The notes under the pieces: generated by a model
Seen by the model: only the letters and a program-made list of their open reading frames with translations
Told to the model about the DNA's origin: nothing
The model's database searches: none
Assembly (NCBI RefSeq): GCF_018619435.1
Contig: NZ_JAHFZF010000010.1
Coordinates: forward strand, 1-64,000
From: Rhodoferax sp. U11-2br
GTDB taxonomy: Bacteria; Pseudomonadota; Gammaproteobacteria; Burkholderiales; Burkholderiaceae_C
Direction: 5' to 3'
DNA length: 64,000 bases
Made by a program: the position numbers and the translations under genes
Shown: in pieces, positions 53,579 through 62,556 of the stretch
How the letters are laid out: every line of letters starts with the position of its first letter
How positions within the stretch are numbered: the first letter of the stretch is position 1

Positions 53579-54658
53579 ATGAGCCTTCTGACACGTTGCC
53601 CGGCCTGCACCACCTTGTACAAGGTGGTGCCAGATCAGCTGCGAATTTCTCAAGGCTGGGTCAAGTGTGGCCAATGTGGCGAGATTTTTGACGCCACCCA
53701 ACATTTGATGGAGGCTTCCACCGAGCCCGAGCTTCGGGTCAACGACGCAGCTTCGGAGTCCGTAGATCTGTCGCCAGAAGCACCGGTGCAAGACGTTTTG
53801 GGGCAAGGGGGCGAACAAGACCAGCAGCAGCCTCACGATCTCCAAGAGCCAGAGCCAGAGCCAGAGCCGGTGCCGGTGCCGGTGCCGGTGCCGGTGCCGG
53901 TGCAGGACGTCGGTCCGGCCATGGATCAAGCAAGCGGACTGGGTGGTTTGGACGTTGCGGTCTCACAAGACAATGTTGCGCTGGTGCCAGAGCCAGCGCA
54001 GCTGTCTTCTTCCAGTGTGTCCATACCCGAGGAGACAACCTCAAGTCCGGATGCCGACGAGCTGGTTCCAGAGGTTCAACCGCCGCCTGACGGTTCAGTG
54101 GCACAGGCCACTCAGGAACCTGTCTTGCCCCTGTCTTTTATGCGTGATAGCGCCCGGTCATCGGTCGGGGCCCATGCTTGGTCGAGGGGGGTGTGGGCTG
54201 GATTGGGTGGCTTGTTGTTGTTGTTGTTGCTGGTGTTGGCTGGCCAATGGGTGTATCAGGACCATGATCGGTTGGCTGCTGCGCGACCTCCGTGGCAAGC
54301 CACGCTGGAATCGGTCTGCCAACTCCTGCATTGTTCGGTGGCGCCATTGACACAGATTGAGTCCATTGCCATTGACTCGGCAGCCTTCAGCCAAGGGACA
54401 TCAGACCACTACCGCTTGAGTTTTACCCTCAAAAACACCTCTGACTTGAGGCTGGCCATGCCCAGTGTCGAGTTGACGCTGACCGACGCGCAAGAGCAAG
54501 CGGTGGTGCGCCGGGTGTTGTCGCCAGCTGAGCTTGCTGCGACTGCCGACCATTTGACAGCCCACGCCGAGTGGCCAGTACGGGTCAACCTGCGTCTCCA
54601 AATCGAGACTTCTGCACCAGCGGTGGTGGGTTACCGTTTGCTGGCTTTTTATCCCTGA
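53579..54658 (+). CDS. zinc-ribbon and DUF3426 domain membrane protein
   Basis: This 359-residue protein has an N-terminal MJ0042-type zinc ribbon (CPACTTLYKVV then CGQCGEIF), a long acidic Pro/Glu/Gln-rich disordered region with the dipeptide repeat (EP)4(VP)5 at residues 90-107, one membrane helix at about 205-226 (GLGGLLLLLLLVLAGQW), and a C-terminal DUF3426 domain (about 250-359) predicted in the periplasm. It usually follows prmA in Burkholderiales. Function unknown. Confidence 0.85.
   Translation: MSLLTRCPACTTLYKVVPDQLRISQGWVKCGQCGEIFDATQHLMEASTEPELRVNDAASESVDLSPEAPVQDVLGQGGEQDQQQPHDLQEPEPEPEPVPVPVPVPVPVQDVGPAMDQASGLGGLDVAVSQDNVALVPEPAQLSSSSVSIPEETTSSPDADELVPEVQPPPDGSVAQATQEPVLPLSFMRDSARSSVGAHAWSRGVWAGLGGLLLLLLLVLAGQWVYQDHDRLAAARPPWQATLESVCQLLHCSVAPLTQIESIAIDSAAFSQGTSDHYRLSFTLKNTSDLRLAMPSVELTLTDAQEQAVVRRVLSPAELAATADHLTAHAEWPVRVNLRLQIETSAPAVVGYRLLAFYP
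53846..53902 (+). repeat. 6-bp tandem repeat in the DUF3426 gene
   Basis: Four GAGCC(A/G) units followed by five GTGCCG units and one GTG. Because the unit is 6 bp, gain or loss of copies keeps the reading frame and only changes the length of the Glu-Pro/Val-Pro linker. Confidence 0.9.
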
Positions 54659-54663
54659 TCCAC

Positions 54664-54696
54664 ATAAAAAAGCCTGCAGCCAGAAGGCCGCAGGCT
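54664..54696 (-). terminator. terminator of the histone-H1-like gene
   Basis: On the minus strand AGCCTGC ... GCAGGCT (54696-54690 with 54677-54671) forms a 7-bp stem with an inner GGC/GCC pairing, followed by TTTTTTAT. It also lies just after the stop of the converging DUF3426 gene. Confidence 0.8.
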
Positions 54697-54719
54697 GAGC
54701 TGAATCGCACTCACACCAC

Positions 54720-55289
54720 TCAGGGCTTGTTGCCTGTCGGAAAAGGCCAGGCCGCTTGCGGATTGAGTTTGGTTTTTGAGGCGGCAGCGGGTTTGCTGGC
54801 GCTGGTTTTGGCCGCTTTGGCAGCAGGTGCTGCAGCCTTCGCAGGTGCAGCCGCTTTTTTGCTCGGAGCTGGCTTTTTGGCCGCTGCTGGTGCCGCTGCA
54901 ACGCTTGCCTTTTTGGCTGGCACGGCTTTCTTGGCGGGAGCGACTGCTTTGACGGGGGGCGCAGCTTTTTTGCTGGGCGCTGCCTTTTTGACGGCTGCAG
55001 GTGCGACGGCTACTTTTTTAGCTGGAGCTGCTTTCTTGGCCGTTGCGGCTTTTGCGACGGGAGCTACTTTTTTTGCAGGGGCTGCGGCCTTCTTGGCGGC
55101 TGCGGCCGGTTTGGGCGCTGCGGCAACTTTTTTGGTCGGTGCAGCGGCTTTGGTCGCTGGTGCGACCTTTTTACTGGCTGCGGCGGCTTTGACCGGCGCA
55201 GCTTTCTTGATTGCCTCAGGTGCCTTGGCCGCGGTGGCCTTGGCTGCTGGAGCAGCTTTCTTTACGGGTGCTTTTTTTGCAGTTGCCAT
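54720..55289 (-). CDS. histone-H1-like Lys/Ala-rich DNA-binding protein
   Basis: This 189-residue protein is almost entirely Lys, Ala, Pro and Val in irregular KKAAPAKK-type repeats, as in AlgP and H1-like nucleoid proteins of Burkholderiales and Pseudomonas. The repeats should bind DNA without sequence specificity. The last 18 residues (KTKLNPQAAWPFPTGNKP) break this pattern and look like a conserved tail. CAAGGAGA precedes the ATG. Copy number of the repeats probably varies between strains. Confidence 0.9.
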   Translation of the reverse strand: MATAKKAPVKKAAPAAKATAAKAPEAIKKAAPVKAAAASKKVAPATKAAAPTKKVAAAPKPAAAAKKAAAPAKKVAPVAKAATAKKAAPAKKVAVAPAAVKKAAPSKKAAPPVKAVAPAKKAVPAKKASVAAAPAAAKKPAPSKKAAAPAKAAAPAAKAAKTSASKPAAASKTKLNPQAAWPFPTGNKP

Positions 55290-55322
55290 CGTCTTCTCCT
55301 TGGTCGAGATGCAAAGGACACA

Positions 55323-55583
55323 CTATGCCAATGATTGGGCATAGAGCGATTCATCTGGCTGGGTCAAGCCCAGCGCCGTGAATAGGTGTGCACAAGCCCA
55401 TGGTGCGAGAGTCTCGCAAGCCTGTGTTGTGAAATCGGGTTGGGTTCTGGCGGTGCTTGAGCCGGTGGGCAAGGCCGCAAAGGGTGCCAAAAGACGTGCT
55501 GCCGCAGGCGACGTTGGCAGGTCCAAAAGCGAAAGCAAACTGGCGGGGTGTAAAACTTTTTTGTCCCAGAGCAGCATAGTCAT
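55323..55583 (-). CDS. small conserved-looking protein, unknown
   Basis: An 86-residue frame beginning MTMLLWDKKVLHPASLL and ending with PDESLYAQSLA. No motif is recognised and it has no membrane helix. It sits between ampD and the H1-like gene on the same strand and ends 33 bp before the latter. Codons look normal, which favours a real gene, but I cannot name a family. The start at 55583 has only a weak GGA upstream. Confidence 0.45.
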   Translation of the reverse strand: MTMLLWDKKVLHPASLLSLLDLPTSPAAARLLAPFAALPTGSSTARTQPDFTTQACETLAPWACAHLFTALGLTQPDESLYAQSLA

Positions 55584-55696
55584 TTCCAATCCGTGAATTA
55601 TGAGAGCTGACACGGCAAATGGAAAGAAATTCAGGTATCAAACTGTCAGGAAGTTGACATTGTTGCGCATCAGCACAGCTTCATCGAAGGGCTGCT

Positions 55697-56305
55697 TCAG
55701 TCTTGAAGCCCTTGTGGCAAACAACTCGAACTCAGGGCCAGTGTTTTTTGCAGATGCAACCAGTCAAAGCCAGGGCCAGGGTCTCCTTTGCGTCCCGGTG
55801 CAATGTGCTCGTGTCCGGCCAGATGGTGGACGGGGTAATGCTGCAGGATGCTGGCACACACAGCCGCCAGCGTGGCGTACTGTGCGGGTTCAAAACACGC
55901 ACCTTCCAGCCCTTCGAGTTCGATGCCGATGCTGTCGTCATTGCAGTTGCTGCGCCCCCGGTAGCTGGAGACACCAGCATGCCAGGCGCGGTCATCACAA
56001 CTGACAAATTGCCAGAGTTCACCACTGCGCCGGATGAAAAAATGTGACGACACAGTGAGCCCCCGGATGCTCTCAAAATAAGGATGCGCCTGCCAGTTCA
56101 GCTGGTTAGTGAACAGCTGTTGCACTTCATCACCACCATACTGGCCTGGTGGCAGGCTGATGGAGTGCAGCACAATCAGATCGATGCAGCTGCCACTGGG
56201 GCGAGGGCCATAGTTCGGTGAGGGCTGGTGTGCGGCAAAACGGTACCAACCATCGCGCCACAAACGGTCGTCAGGCTGGCTCAGCACAGGCTCAGAGGCT
56301 GTCAT
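55697..56305 (-). CDS. ampD: 1,6-anhydro-N-acetylmuramyl-L-alanine amidase
   Basis: About 202 residues. This cytoplasmic zinc amidase releases peptide from anhydro-muropeptides. LIVLHSISLPPGQYGG carries the first zinc His (H47 from this start), WHAGVSSYRGRSNCNDDSIGIELEG is typical, and GHEHIAPGRKGDPGPGFDW supplies the other ligands. Two starts are possible: 56305 (14-bp overlap with the regulator gene) and 56332. It belongs with anmK and mpl in muropeptide recycling. Confidence 0.94.
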   Translation of the reverse strand: MTASEPVLSQPDDRLWRDGWYRFAAHQPSPNYGPRPSGSCIDLIVLHSISLPPGQYGGDEVQQLFTNQLNWQAHPYFESIRGLTVSSHFFIRRSGELWQFVSCDDRAWHAGVSSYRGRSNCNDDSIGIELEGLEGACFEPAQYATLAAVCASILQHYPVHHLAGHEHIAPGRKGDPGPGFDWLHLQKTLALSSSCLPQGLQD

Positions 56306-57776
56306 CCGTGCGCTCGTCGTTGCTTGGGGCATCTATCTTGAGTCGTGCCATGCGGTAGCGTATTTGCCGCAGGTTCAGACCCAGTCGGGCGGCTGCCGCA
56401 GTGCGATTGAACTGTGTGGCTTGCAGTGCCTGCACCAGCAACGCACGCTCGAGCATGTCGAGCTGGGTTTGCAGGTCGTTGGAGCGTTGATCCAATCTGC
56501 CAGGCTCAGACAGGTCTGGTAATGGCAGATCAAACTCGGGGGCATCCAGTGTCGAGTCATTGACAGCGGGTGAGAACTGCATGGGCCGATCCAGCTGCAA
56601 GCTTTGACCATCCCCCAAGGCGACCGCGCGGTACAGCAGGTTCTCCAGCTCCCGCACATTGCCCGGTAAAGGCAGGCTCGAGAGCTCGCGCAGCATCTCT
56701 TTGGACAGAACGGGTGTTGGCATGTCTGACTCCTGCGCAATCCGTGTCAGCAGGGCTTGGCACAGATCGGGCAGATCTTGGGTGCGTTCGCGCAAGGGGG
56801 CGATCACCAAGTCGATCACATTGAGCCGGAAAAACAGGTCCTGGCGGAAGTTGCCGTTCTGAACCTCGTGCGCCAGATGTTTGTGGGTGGCGCTGACAAT
56901 GCGCACGTCCACCACTTCCTCCTGGTTGGAACCCAGGGGGCGAATGCGCCGCTCCTGAATCGCACGCAGCAGTTTGGACTGCATCGGCAGCGGCAGGTCG
57001 CCGATCTCGTCAAGAAACAAGGTGCCGCCACGGGCGGCCTGGAAGAAGCCCTCACGGTCCTGGGTGGCGCCGGTGTAAGCACCTTTGCGGGCACCAAAAA
57101 ACTCGGCCTCCAGCAGGGTCTCGGGGATGGCACCGCAGTTCACCGCGACCCACGGCCCTTTGACGCGGTGGCTGTTGGCGTGGATGGCATAGGCCACCAG
57201 TTCCTTGCCGGTGCCAGACTCACCGGTCACCATCACCGGTGCCATGCTGGTAGCCACTTTCAGGATACGGGCCTTGATCTGTTGCATGCAGTCCGACTGC
57301 CCAATCAGTCGGTCCAGCGCACGCTGCCCCAGCGCTCCGGCCGCTGTGCCCGTGTTTGATTTGCTGGTGGACACGGTGTCTGTGGTGGTGGCTGGCACCA
57401 CACTGCGTAGGGCCGAGGCCACCACCGCGCGAAACTGTTTCAGGTCCACCGGTTTGGTCAGGTAATCAAAGGCCCCGGCCTTTAGTGCCTCCACAGCGTT
57501 TTGTGCGGAGCCGTAAGCGGTGATGACGATGCTGCGTTCCTCGCGCCCCTGCGCTTTGATGTGGTGCAGCAAGGACATGCCCAAGCCATCAGGCAGGCGC
57601 ATGTCGGTGATCACCACATCAAAGTGGTGTGTCGCCAGCAGTGCTTGCGCCTGCTGCAGATTGTCTGCTGTGTCGACCCGATGCCCTTCACGCAGCAGTG
57701 TCAACTCGTACAGCGTGCGCAGATCGGGCTCGTCATCAACCACCAGAATGTGGGCCGGACTGACTGAGATGGTCAT
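56292..57776 (-). CDS. pilR: sigma-54-dependent response regulator, PilR-like
   Basis: This 494-residue activator has a receiver domain (phosphorylated D58 in [11 protein letters not shown]), an AAA+ domain (Walker A GESGTGKE; sigma-54 loop GAYTGA instead of the usual [16 protein letters not shown]), and a C-terminal Fis-type helix-turn-helix ([17 protein letters not shown]). Its ATG overlaps the kinase stop by 4 bp. PilR normally activates pilin transcription; pilA is not in the window, so the Pil name rests on sequence resemblance and the paired kinase. Confidence 0.9.
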   Translation of the reverse strand: MTISVSPAHILVVDDEPDLRTLYELTLLREGHRVDTADNLQQAQALLATHHFDVVITDMRLPDGLGMSLLHHIKAQGREERSIVITAYGSAQNAVEALKAGAFDYLTKPVDLKQFRAVVASALRSVVPATTTDTVSTSKSNTGTAAGALGQRALDRLIGQSDCMQQIKARILKVATSMAPVMVTGESGTGKELVAYAIHANSHRVKGPWVAVNCGAIPETLLEAEFFGARKGAYTGATQDREGFFQAARGGTLFLDEIGDLPLPMQSKLLRAIQERRIRPLGSNQEEVVDVRIVSATHKHLAHEVQNGNFRQDLFFRLNVIDLVIAPLRERTQDLPDLCQALLTRIAQESDMPTPVLSKEMLRELSSLPLPGNVRELENLLYRAVALGDGQSLQLDRPMQFSPAVNDSTLDAPEFDLPLPDLSEPGRLDQRSNDLQTQLDMLERALLVQALQATQFNRTAAAARLGLNLRQIRYRMARLKIDAPSNDERTDDSL

Positions 57777-59464
57777 GGTGTACTGATAGGGCTGGGTGCC
57801 AACCTGAAGGTGACACAGAATTCATTGCCGGGCTGGGCTTGATGGGCCAAGGGTCTTTCGCTGCGTTCGTAGGAGATGCTTGCGCCGTGACTTTCACACA
57901 GCTCCCGGCAAATATACAACCCGAGTCCGCTGGAGCGGCTCTCGGTTGAAAAAAAGGGCTCGAACAAATGCTGCTCGATGGCGCTGTCCAGTCCTGAGCC
58001 ATCACTCCACACCCGCAGCATCACCCCGCGTTGCGCCAAACCGGGTTCCGTGAGTGCCACACTCACCTGTATGCTGGTGGGCTGAGGGCTGGCATAACGC
58101 AACGCGTTGTCCAGCAGGTTGATCAGCACACGGCGCAAATGCTCCACATCAAACCAGACCTTGGGCAGGTCAGTTGGCAGGCTCACCCGCAATCTGTCGT
58201 CCACCGCATGCTGGTTGCGCCAGTCGCGACAGATTCGTTCGGTACTCTCGCACAGGTCCAGCGGTTGCGCCGAATCGTCGCCGCCCGCCGCACCCGCATG
58301 GGTCAGGTGTAGCACATCCTGGACGATGTTTTCCAGGCGCAGGGCGTTTTGTCCCACCATCTGCGCCAGGCGTTGCTGCGCTGGGTCGCTCAGTTCCTCG
58401 GCCAGCAATGCGTTGGCTTGGGTGATGGCGGCCAGGGGGTTGCGTATTTCATGCGCCACGGCAGCCGACATGCGGCCCATGCCCGCCAGCTTTTCGGCGC
58501 GGATGCGCGCTTGCACCTCACGCTGGTCTTGCAAAAACACCACACATAAGCCCATGGTGGGGTCCTGCGAGCTGTCTGTGAGCTGGGTGCGTACCCGCAG
58601 TCGGCGTGTGCTGCGTCCGGGCTGGCGAAGGCTGATGTCTGCCTGCTGCGGCGCCTGGTTGACAAAACTGGTTTCGATCAGCTGCATCAGCGCCTGCGCG
58701 CCCGGATAGCGACTTAAGTCGAGTTCGCTTGTCGGTGCCTGGGTGTCGAGCAGCAGGCAGGCTGCGGGATTGGCCGAGCGCACCTTGCCATGCTCGTCCA
58801 CCACCAGCACACCTTCGGTCAGCGACCGGATCACCAGCTCGTTCACCTGGCGCTGCTCCGTCGCGGCCAGTTGGTTGCGCTGCGCCCGCAGTTCAACACT
58901 GGCGAGCCGTGTGGCGAGCTGGTTTGCTATAAAAGAAATAGCAAAACAGCCTGCACCAGTCAGGGCTGCCTGCAAAAAAATGGTGCCAACATCACCCGTG
59001 TTCTGGAGCAGCAACCACAGCGCATGGGCAAACAGCAGCAGGGTGATGCACGCGGCCGTGGCCATGGCCAGCAGCATCGAGCCCAGCACGCTGACCATCA
59101 GCACCGGCAAGGCAAACAAGGGCGCGTAATTGATTGCCCCACCTTGCAAAATCTGCAAGATGGTAAAGGCCAGCACATCCACGCCCACGGTGCGCAGCCA
59201 TTGTGCGTCCAGTGCCGGTTGCAGCTGTTGCGGGCGGGTGGTCAAACGCACCGTCAGGGCCGCTGCAAAATAGGCCAGACAAATCCACAACAGCGTGCTG
59301 CCGGACTGCGGTAGCAGCACCCAAACACCGCCTTGGAAAACCACCAGTACCCCGCCCAGGGTGGCGCGGGCCGTCATGAAGCCACGCCACAAGCGCTCGA
59401 ATTCCTGCGGGTGGTCTGCGCCTGGGTCAGCGGCGGGTGAAACAGGGAGCCAGAGGGGCGTCAC
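57773..59464 (-). CDS. pilS: sensor histidine kinase, PilS-like
   Basis: This 563-residue kinase has six or so membrane helices in the first 185 residues, a PAS-like domain at about 205-310, HisKA with AAVAHEIRNPLAAI (H338), and HATPase_c (VLINLLDNALRYA, SGLGLYICRELC). The layout is that of PilS. The start is GTG 59464; an internal ATG at 59377 is possible. Residues 173-180 in the last helix are encoded by repeat-like DNA with an ATA codon. Partner of the regulator encoded next. Confidence 0.88.
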   Translation of the reverse strand: MTPLWLPVSPAADPGADHPQEFERLWRGFMTARATLGGVLVVFQGGVWVLLPQSGSTLLWICLAYFAAALTVRLTTRPQQLQPALDAQWLRTVGVDVLAFTILQILQGGAINYAPLFALPVLMVSVLGSMLLAMATAACITLLLFAHALWLLLQNTGDVGTIFLQAALTGAGCFAISFIANQLATRLASVELRAQRNQLAATEQRQVNELVIRSLTEGVLVVDEHGKVRSANPAACLLLDTQAPTSELDLSRYPGAQALMQLIETSFVNQAPQQADISLRQPGRSTRRLRVRTQLTDSSQDPTMGLCVVFLQDQREVQARIRAEKLAGMGRMSAAVAHEIRNPLAAITQANALLAEELSDPAQQRLAQMVGQNALRLENIVQDVLHLTHAGAAGGDDSAQPLDLCESTERICRDWRNQHAVDDRLRVSLPTDLPKVWFDVEHLRRVLINLLDNALRYASPQPTSIQVSVALTEPGLAQRGVMLRVWSDGSGLDSAIEQHLFEPFFSTESRSSGLGLYICRELCESHGASISYERSERPLAHQAQPGNEFCVTFRLAPSPISTP

Positions 59465-59479
59465 TGGCAGATGTGCGGG

Positions 59480-59698
59480 TCAGGGTTCGGACAGGCGCAG
59501 ATGTTCTGCGCAGCAGTAGCTGCCCAACTGGCCGGCGATGGCCTCATTGCTGGGAATGTGCATGCCACATTGGTGGCAGCGCAGCATGTCCTGCTGTATG
59601 GGCGTTTTGGGTGGCCGTGCCGGATTGGCCGGTGCACCGCGTTGGCGCCAGAGCCAGACGCCTGCCAGCAGCACGGCCAGCAACAGCAGGGCTTTCAC
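59480..59698 (-). CDS. PP0621-family small membrane protein
   Basis: This 72-residue protein has one N-terminal membrane helix (ALLLLAVLLAGVWLW) and a zinc-ribbon-like part CHQCGMHIPSNEAI ... YCCAEHL. The GTG start overlaps the stop of the upstream ccsA-like gene. Function unknown; it regularly sits next to pilS. Confidence 0.82.
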   Translation of the reverse strand: MKALLLLAVLLAGVWLWRQRGAPANPARPPKTPIQQDMLRCHQCGMHIPSNEAIAGQLGSYCCAEHLRLSEP

Positions 59699-60501
59699 AA
59701 GCTGCGCTCCAGCATCACCTCAAGCACAAAGCGTGAGCCCACATAGGCCAGCAGCAGCAGACCGGAGCCGACATACAGCACCCGCACCGCTTTGCGACCC
59801 CGCCAGCCAAAGCGCGCGCGCCCGATCAGCAACACACCAAAGGTCAACCAGGACAGGACCGAGAAGATGGACTTGTGGTCCCACTTGAGCGCGTGGGCGC
59901 TGCCGTACAGGTGTGAGCCAAAGAAAAAACCGGCAATCAGGGTGGCCGACAGCAGCACAAAACCCACATTCACAAAACGGAAAGTGAGGCGCTCCATGGT
60001 CAGCAAGGGCATGCCGTCAAAACCACCCGAGGCACTGCGGATGCGGGCCTCGGCGCGTGTCATCATCCAGGCATGGATCACCGCCACCGCAAACAGGCCA
60101 TACGAGGCGATGCCCAGCGCCCAATGCAGGGGCAGCCAGGCTGACAGGTGGGCGCTCAGTGGCTCACCCGGGAACACCAGCGTCAGCAACACCGCTGCCG
60201 CACCACCGCCCGACAACATCCACGGTGTTTTGAGCTGCGGAAACACCACGTTCTCCACGGCATACACCAGCCCGACCAGCCAAGCGGTGATCGACAAGGC
60301 TGGCGCAAAACCAAACAGCGGCCGTTCACCACCCCACAGGCCCCAGGCAAGCAAACAGCCGTGCAAGGTCCAAGCCAGCCAGACGGTGATGCGTGGCAAG
60401 ATCTGGTTGACACGTGAGGCGCCCGTGGCAGATACCGCATAGGCCGCCGCCGCCGCCAGCGACAGTGTCCACGTCAGAGGAGAAGCACTGGGTAAAATCA
60501 T
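59695..60501 (-). CDS. CcsA/YpjD-like inner-membrane protein
   Basis: This 268-residue protein has about eight hydrophobic helices and belongs to the cytochrome-c-assembly (CcsA/CcmC) superfamily, YpjD branch. LPLHWALGIASYGLFAVAVIHA and LKWDHKSIFSVLSWLTFGVLL match the family, with conserved His in the membrane helices. The branch has no proven role in haem export. It diverges from ffh, with 78 bp between starts. Confidence 0.88.
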   Translation of the reverse strand: MILPSASPLTWTLSLAAAAAYAVSATGASRVNQILPRITVWLAWTLHGCLLAWGLWGGERPLFGFAPALSITAWLVGLVYAVENVVFPQLKTPWMLSGGGAAAVLLTLVFPGEPLSAHLSAWLPLHWALGIASYGLFAVAVIHAWMMTRAEARIRSASGGFDGMPLLTMERLTFRFVNVGFVLLSATLIAGFFFGSHLYGSAHALKWDHKSIFSVLSWLTFGVLLIGRARFGWRGRKAVRVLYVGSGLLLLAYVGSRFVLEVMLERSL

Positions 60502-60579
60502 GGCTACAGTTTAGCGTTTTGTCACCCGCCATTTCCCCTGATGGCGCCAACTCAGGTTCCGCTTGTCGGATTCACCCCT

Positions 60580-61953
60580 ATGGCTTCAGCACTCACCGAC
60601 AAACTCTCCCGCCTGGTCAAGGAAATCCGCGGACAGGCCCGCATTACCGAGACCAATGTGTCCGACATGCTGCGCGAAGTGCGCATGGCCCTGCTCGAGG
60701 CCGACGTGGCCCTGCCTGTGGTGCGTGACTTCATCGCCCGAGTCAAGGAAAAGGCGCTTGGCCAGGAGGTGTTGGGTTCGCTCACCCCCGGTCAGGCGCT
60801 GGTGAGCATCGTCAACAAGGAATTGGCCGCCACCATGGGCGACGGTGTGGCCGACATCAACCTGGCAGCGCAACCGCCAGCGGTGATCCTGATGGCGGGC
60901 CTGCAGGGCGCGGGTAAAACCACCACCACCGCCAAGCTGGCCAAACACCTGATGGAAAAGCGCGGCAAAAAGGTGTTGACGGTCTCAGGCGACGTGTACC
61001 GCCCGGCAGCCATCGAGCAGCTCAAGACGGTGACCAAACAGGCCGGTGCCGAGTGGTTCCCCAGCACGCCGGATCAGAAGCCGGTGGACATTGCCCTGGC
61101 CGCACTCGACTATGCCAAAAAACACTTCTTCGACGTGCTGCTGGTTGACACCGCCGGTCGCCTGGCGATTGACGAGGCCTTGATGCGCGAAATCCGCGAG
61201 TTGCACGCGGCCATCCACCCAGTCGAAACCCTGTTTGTGGTGGACGCCATGCAGGGTCAGGACGCGATCAACACCGCCAAGGCGTTCAAGGAAGCGCTGC
61301 CGCTGACCGGCATCATCCTGACCAAGCTCGATGGTGATTCACGTGGTGGTGCGGCACTCTCGGTGCGCCAGATCACCGGTGCACCGATCAAGTTTGCCGG
61401 TACCAGCGAAAAACTCGACGGCCTGGAGGTGTTTGATGCGAACCGCCATGCCGGCCGTGTGCTGGGCATGGGCGACATCCTGGCGCTGGTGGAACAGGTG
61501 ACCGCAGGCGTCGACATGGCCAGCGCGCAGAAGCTGGCGGCCAAGGTCAAGAGTGGTGCCAGCTTCGACCTCAATGACTTCTTGAGCCAGATCCAGCAGA
61601 TGAAACAGATGGGGGGGCTTTCCAGCCTGATGGACAAGTTGCCCACCGCGATGGCTGCCAAGGCCGGTCAGGTCGACATGGGCCGGGTCGAGAAAGACAT
61701 CAAACGCAAGGAAGGCATCATCCACAGCATGACGCCGCTGGAGCGGCGCAAACCCGAGCTGATCAAAGCCACCCGCAAGCGCCGTATTGCCGCCGGTGCG
61801 GGCGTTCAGGTGCAGGAAGTCAACCGCATGCTCAAGGAGTTTGAGCAGATGCAGGACATGATGAAAAAGATGAAGGGCGGCGGCATGATGAAAATGATGA
61901 AGCGCCTGGGTGGCATGAAAGGCATGGGCGGCATGCCCAAGATGCCGTTCTGA
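60580..61953 (+). CDS. ffh: signal recognition particle protein
   Basis: This 457-residue GTPase binds signal sequences and 4.5S RNA and targets proteins to the membrane. N domain, G domain (GLQGAGKTTTTAKLA; DTAGR; TKLDGDSRGG) and the Met-rich M domain (MQDMMKKMKGGGMMKMMKRL) are complete. ATG 60580 gives the standard N-terminus; an in-frame ATG at 60541 would add 13 residues. Confidence 0.96.
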   Translation: MASALTDKLSRLVKEIRGQARITETNVSDMLREVRMALLEADVALPVVRDFIARVKEKALGQEVLGSLTPGQALVSIVNKELAATMGDGVADINLAAQPPAVILMAGLQGAGKTTTTAKLAKHLMEKRGKKVLTVSGDVYRPAAIEQLKTVTKQAGAEWFPSTPDQKPVDIALAALDYAKKHFFDVLLVDTAGRLAIDEALMREIRELHAAIHPVETLFVVDAMQGQDAINTAKAFKEALPLTGIILTKLDGDSRGGAALSVRQITGAPIKFAGTSEKLDGLEVFDANRHAGRVLGMGDILALVEQVTAGVDMASAQKLAAKVKSGASFDLNDFLSQIQQMKQMGGLSSLMDKLPTAMAAKAGQVDMGRVEKDIKRKEGIIHSMTPLERRKPELIKATRKRRIAAGAGVQVQEVNRMLKEFEQMQDMMKKMKGGGMMKMMKRLGGMKGMGGMPKMPF

Positions 61954-61970
61954 CCCTATTGAAGGGTTTT

Positions 61971-62008
61971 GTGCCTCCAGCCCTTATTAAATAAGGGCTG
62001 GTTGCTAC
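61971..62008 (-). repeat. dispersed hairpin repeat, copy 10 (after ffh)
   Basis: CCAGCCCTTAT (61977-61987), loop TAA, ATAAGGGCTGG (61991-62001): perfect 11-bp arms, flanked by GTGCCT and TTGCTACTTATTTT. Relative to copy 8 one stem pair has changed from T-A to C-G on both sides. It lies between converging genes and could serve as a terminator. Confidence 0.9.
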
Positions 62009-62434
62009 TTATTTTGATTTTTTTGAAGCGGGCTCGGCTGCCGCTTCAGGGGGTGCGGTCGCCGGCGCCTCGACAGCGGGATCAGCTTCTGCCGCCTGCG
62101 CGGTCTCGGGCGGCAGCTGCAGGATTTGTTTGATGTTCTGGCTGCCGATGTAGCCCACCACCACCCACAGCGCGATCACCACCACCCAGATGATTCTGGA
62201 GCGTTTCTCTGAAGGCGTCTGACTCAGCCGCTCCTGCAGTCCCTGGGGTTTGGCTGGGGCGGGGTTGTCCTGCGCCTGCAGCGCGGCATTGCCCGCATTG
62301 ATCTGGACACGGGTGATGTGCAGGATGCGCTCCAGGCTGTCGCGCACCTCGCTGGTCAGGCGGGTCCGCATCAGGCTTTGGGCTTCTTGTCGGATGGCTT
62401 TGAAGGCGGCAAGTTGCGAGTCCGTTGGGCTCAT
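62009..62434 (-). CDS. single-pass membrane protein, unknown
   Basis: About 141 residues. A helical N-terminal part (SQLAAFKAIRQEAQSLMRTRLTSEV) precedes one membrane helix at about 81-96 (IIWVVVIALWVVVGYI) and an Ala/Glu/Pro-rich tail ending KKSK. AGGAG lies 7 bp before ATG 62434, which decides the start over a longer open frame. No family recognised. It follows the next gene upstream by about 120 bp on the same strand. Confidence 0.65.
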   Translation of the reverse strand: MSPTDSQLAAFKAIRQEAQSLMRTRLTSEVRDSLERILHITRVQINAGNAALQAQDNPAPAKPQGLQERLSQTPSEKRSRIIWVVVIALWVVVGYIGSQNIKQILQLPPETAQAAEADPAVEAPATAPPEAAAEPASKKSK

Positions 62435-62556
62435 GTCTGGGCTCCTGAGTGTCAATCGGGCGCCATTTTGACCCCGAATCTGAGCACTGAACCTGTGCTG
62501 GATCAAGGAAAGCTGCTGCACCGTGTGGGCCAGTGGCACTGGCAACGACAGCAGGG

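Noticed and set aside
54720..55289. Repetitive sequence that could suggest a CRISPR or minisatellite
   Set aside because: The repeats are irregular coding repeats (Lys/Ala/Pro) of an H1-like protein, with no equal-length spacers.
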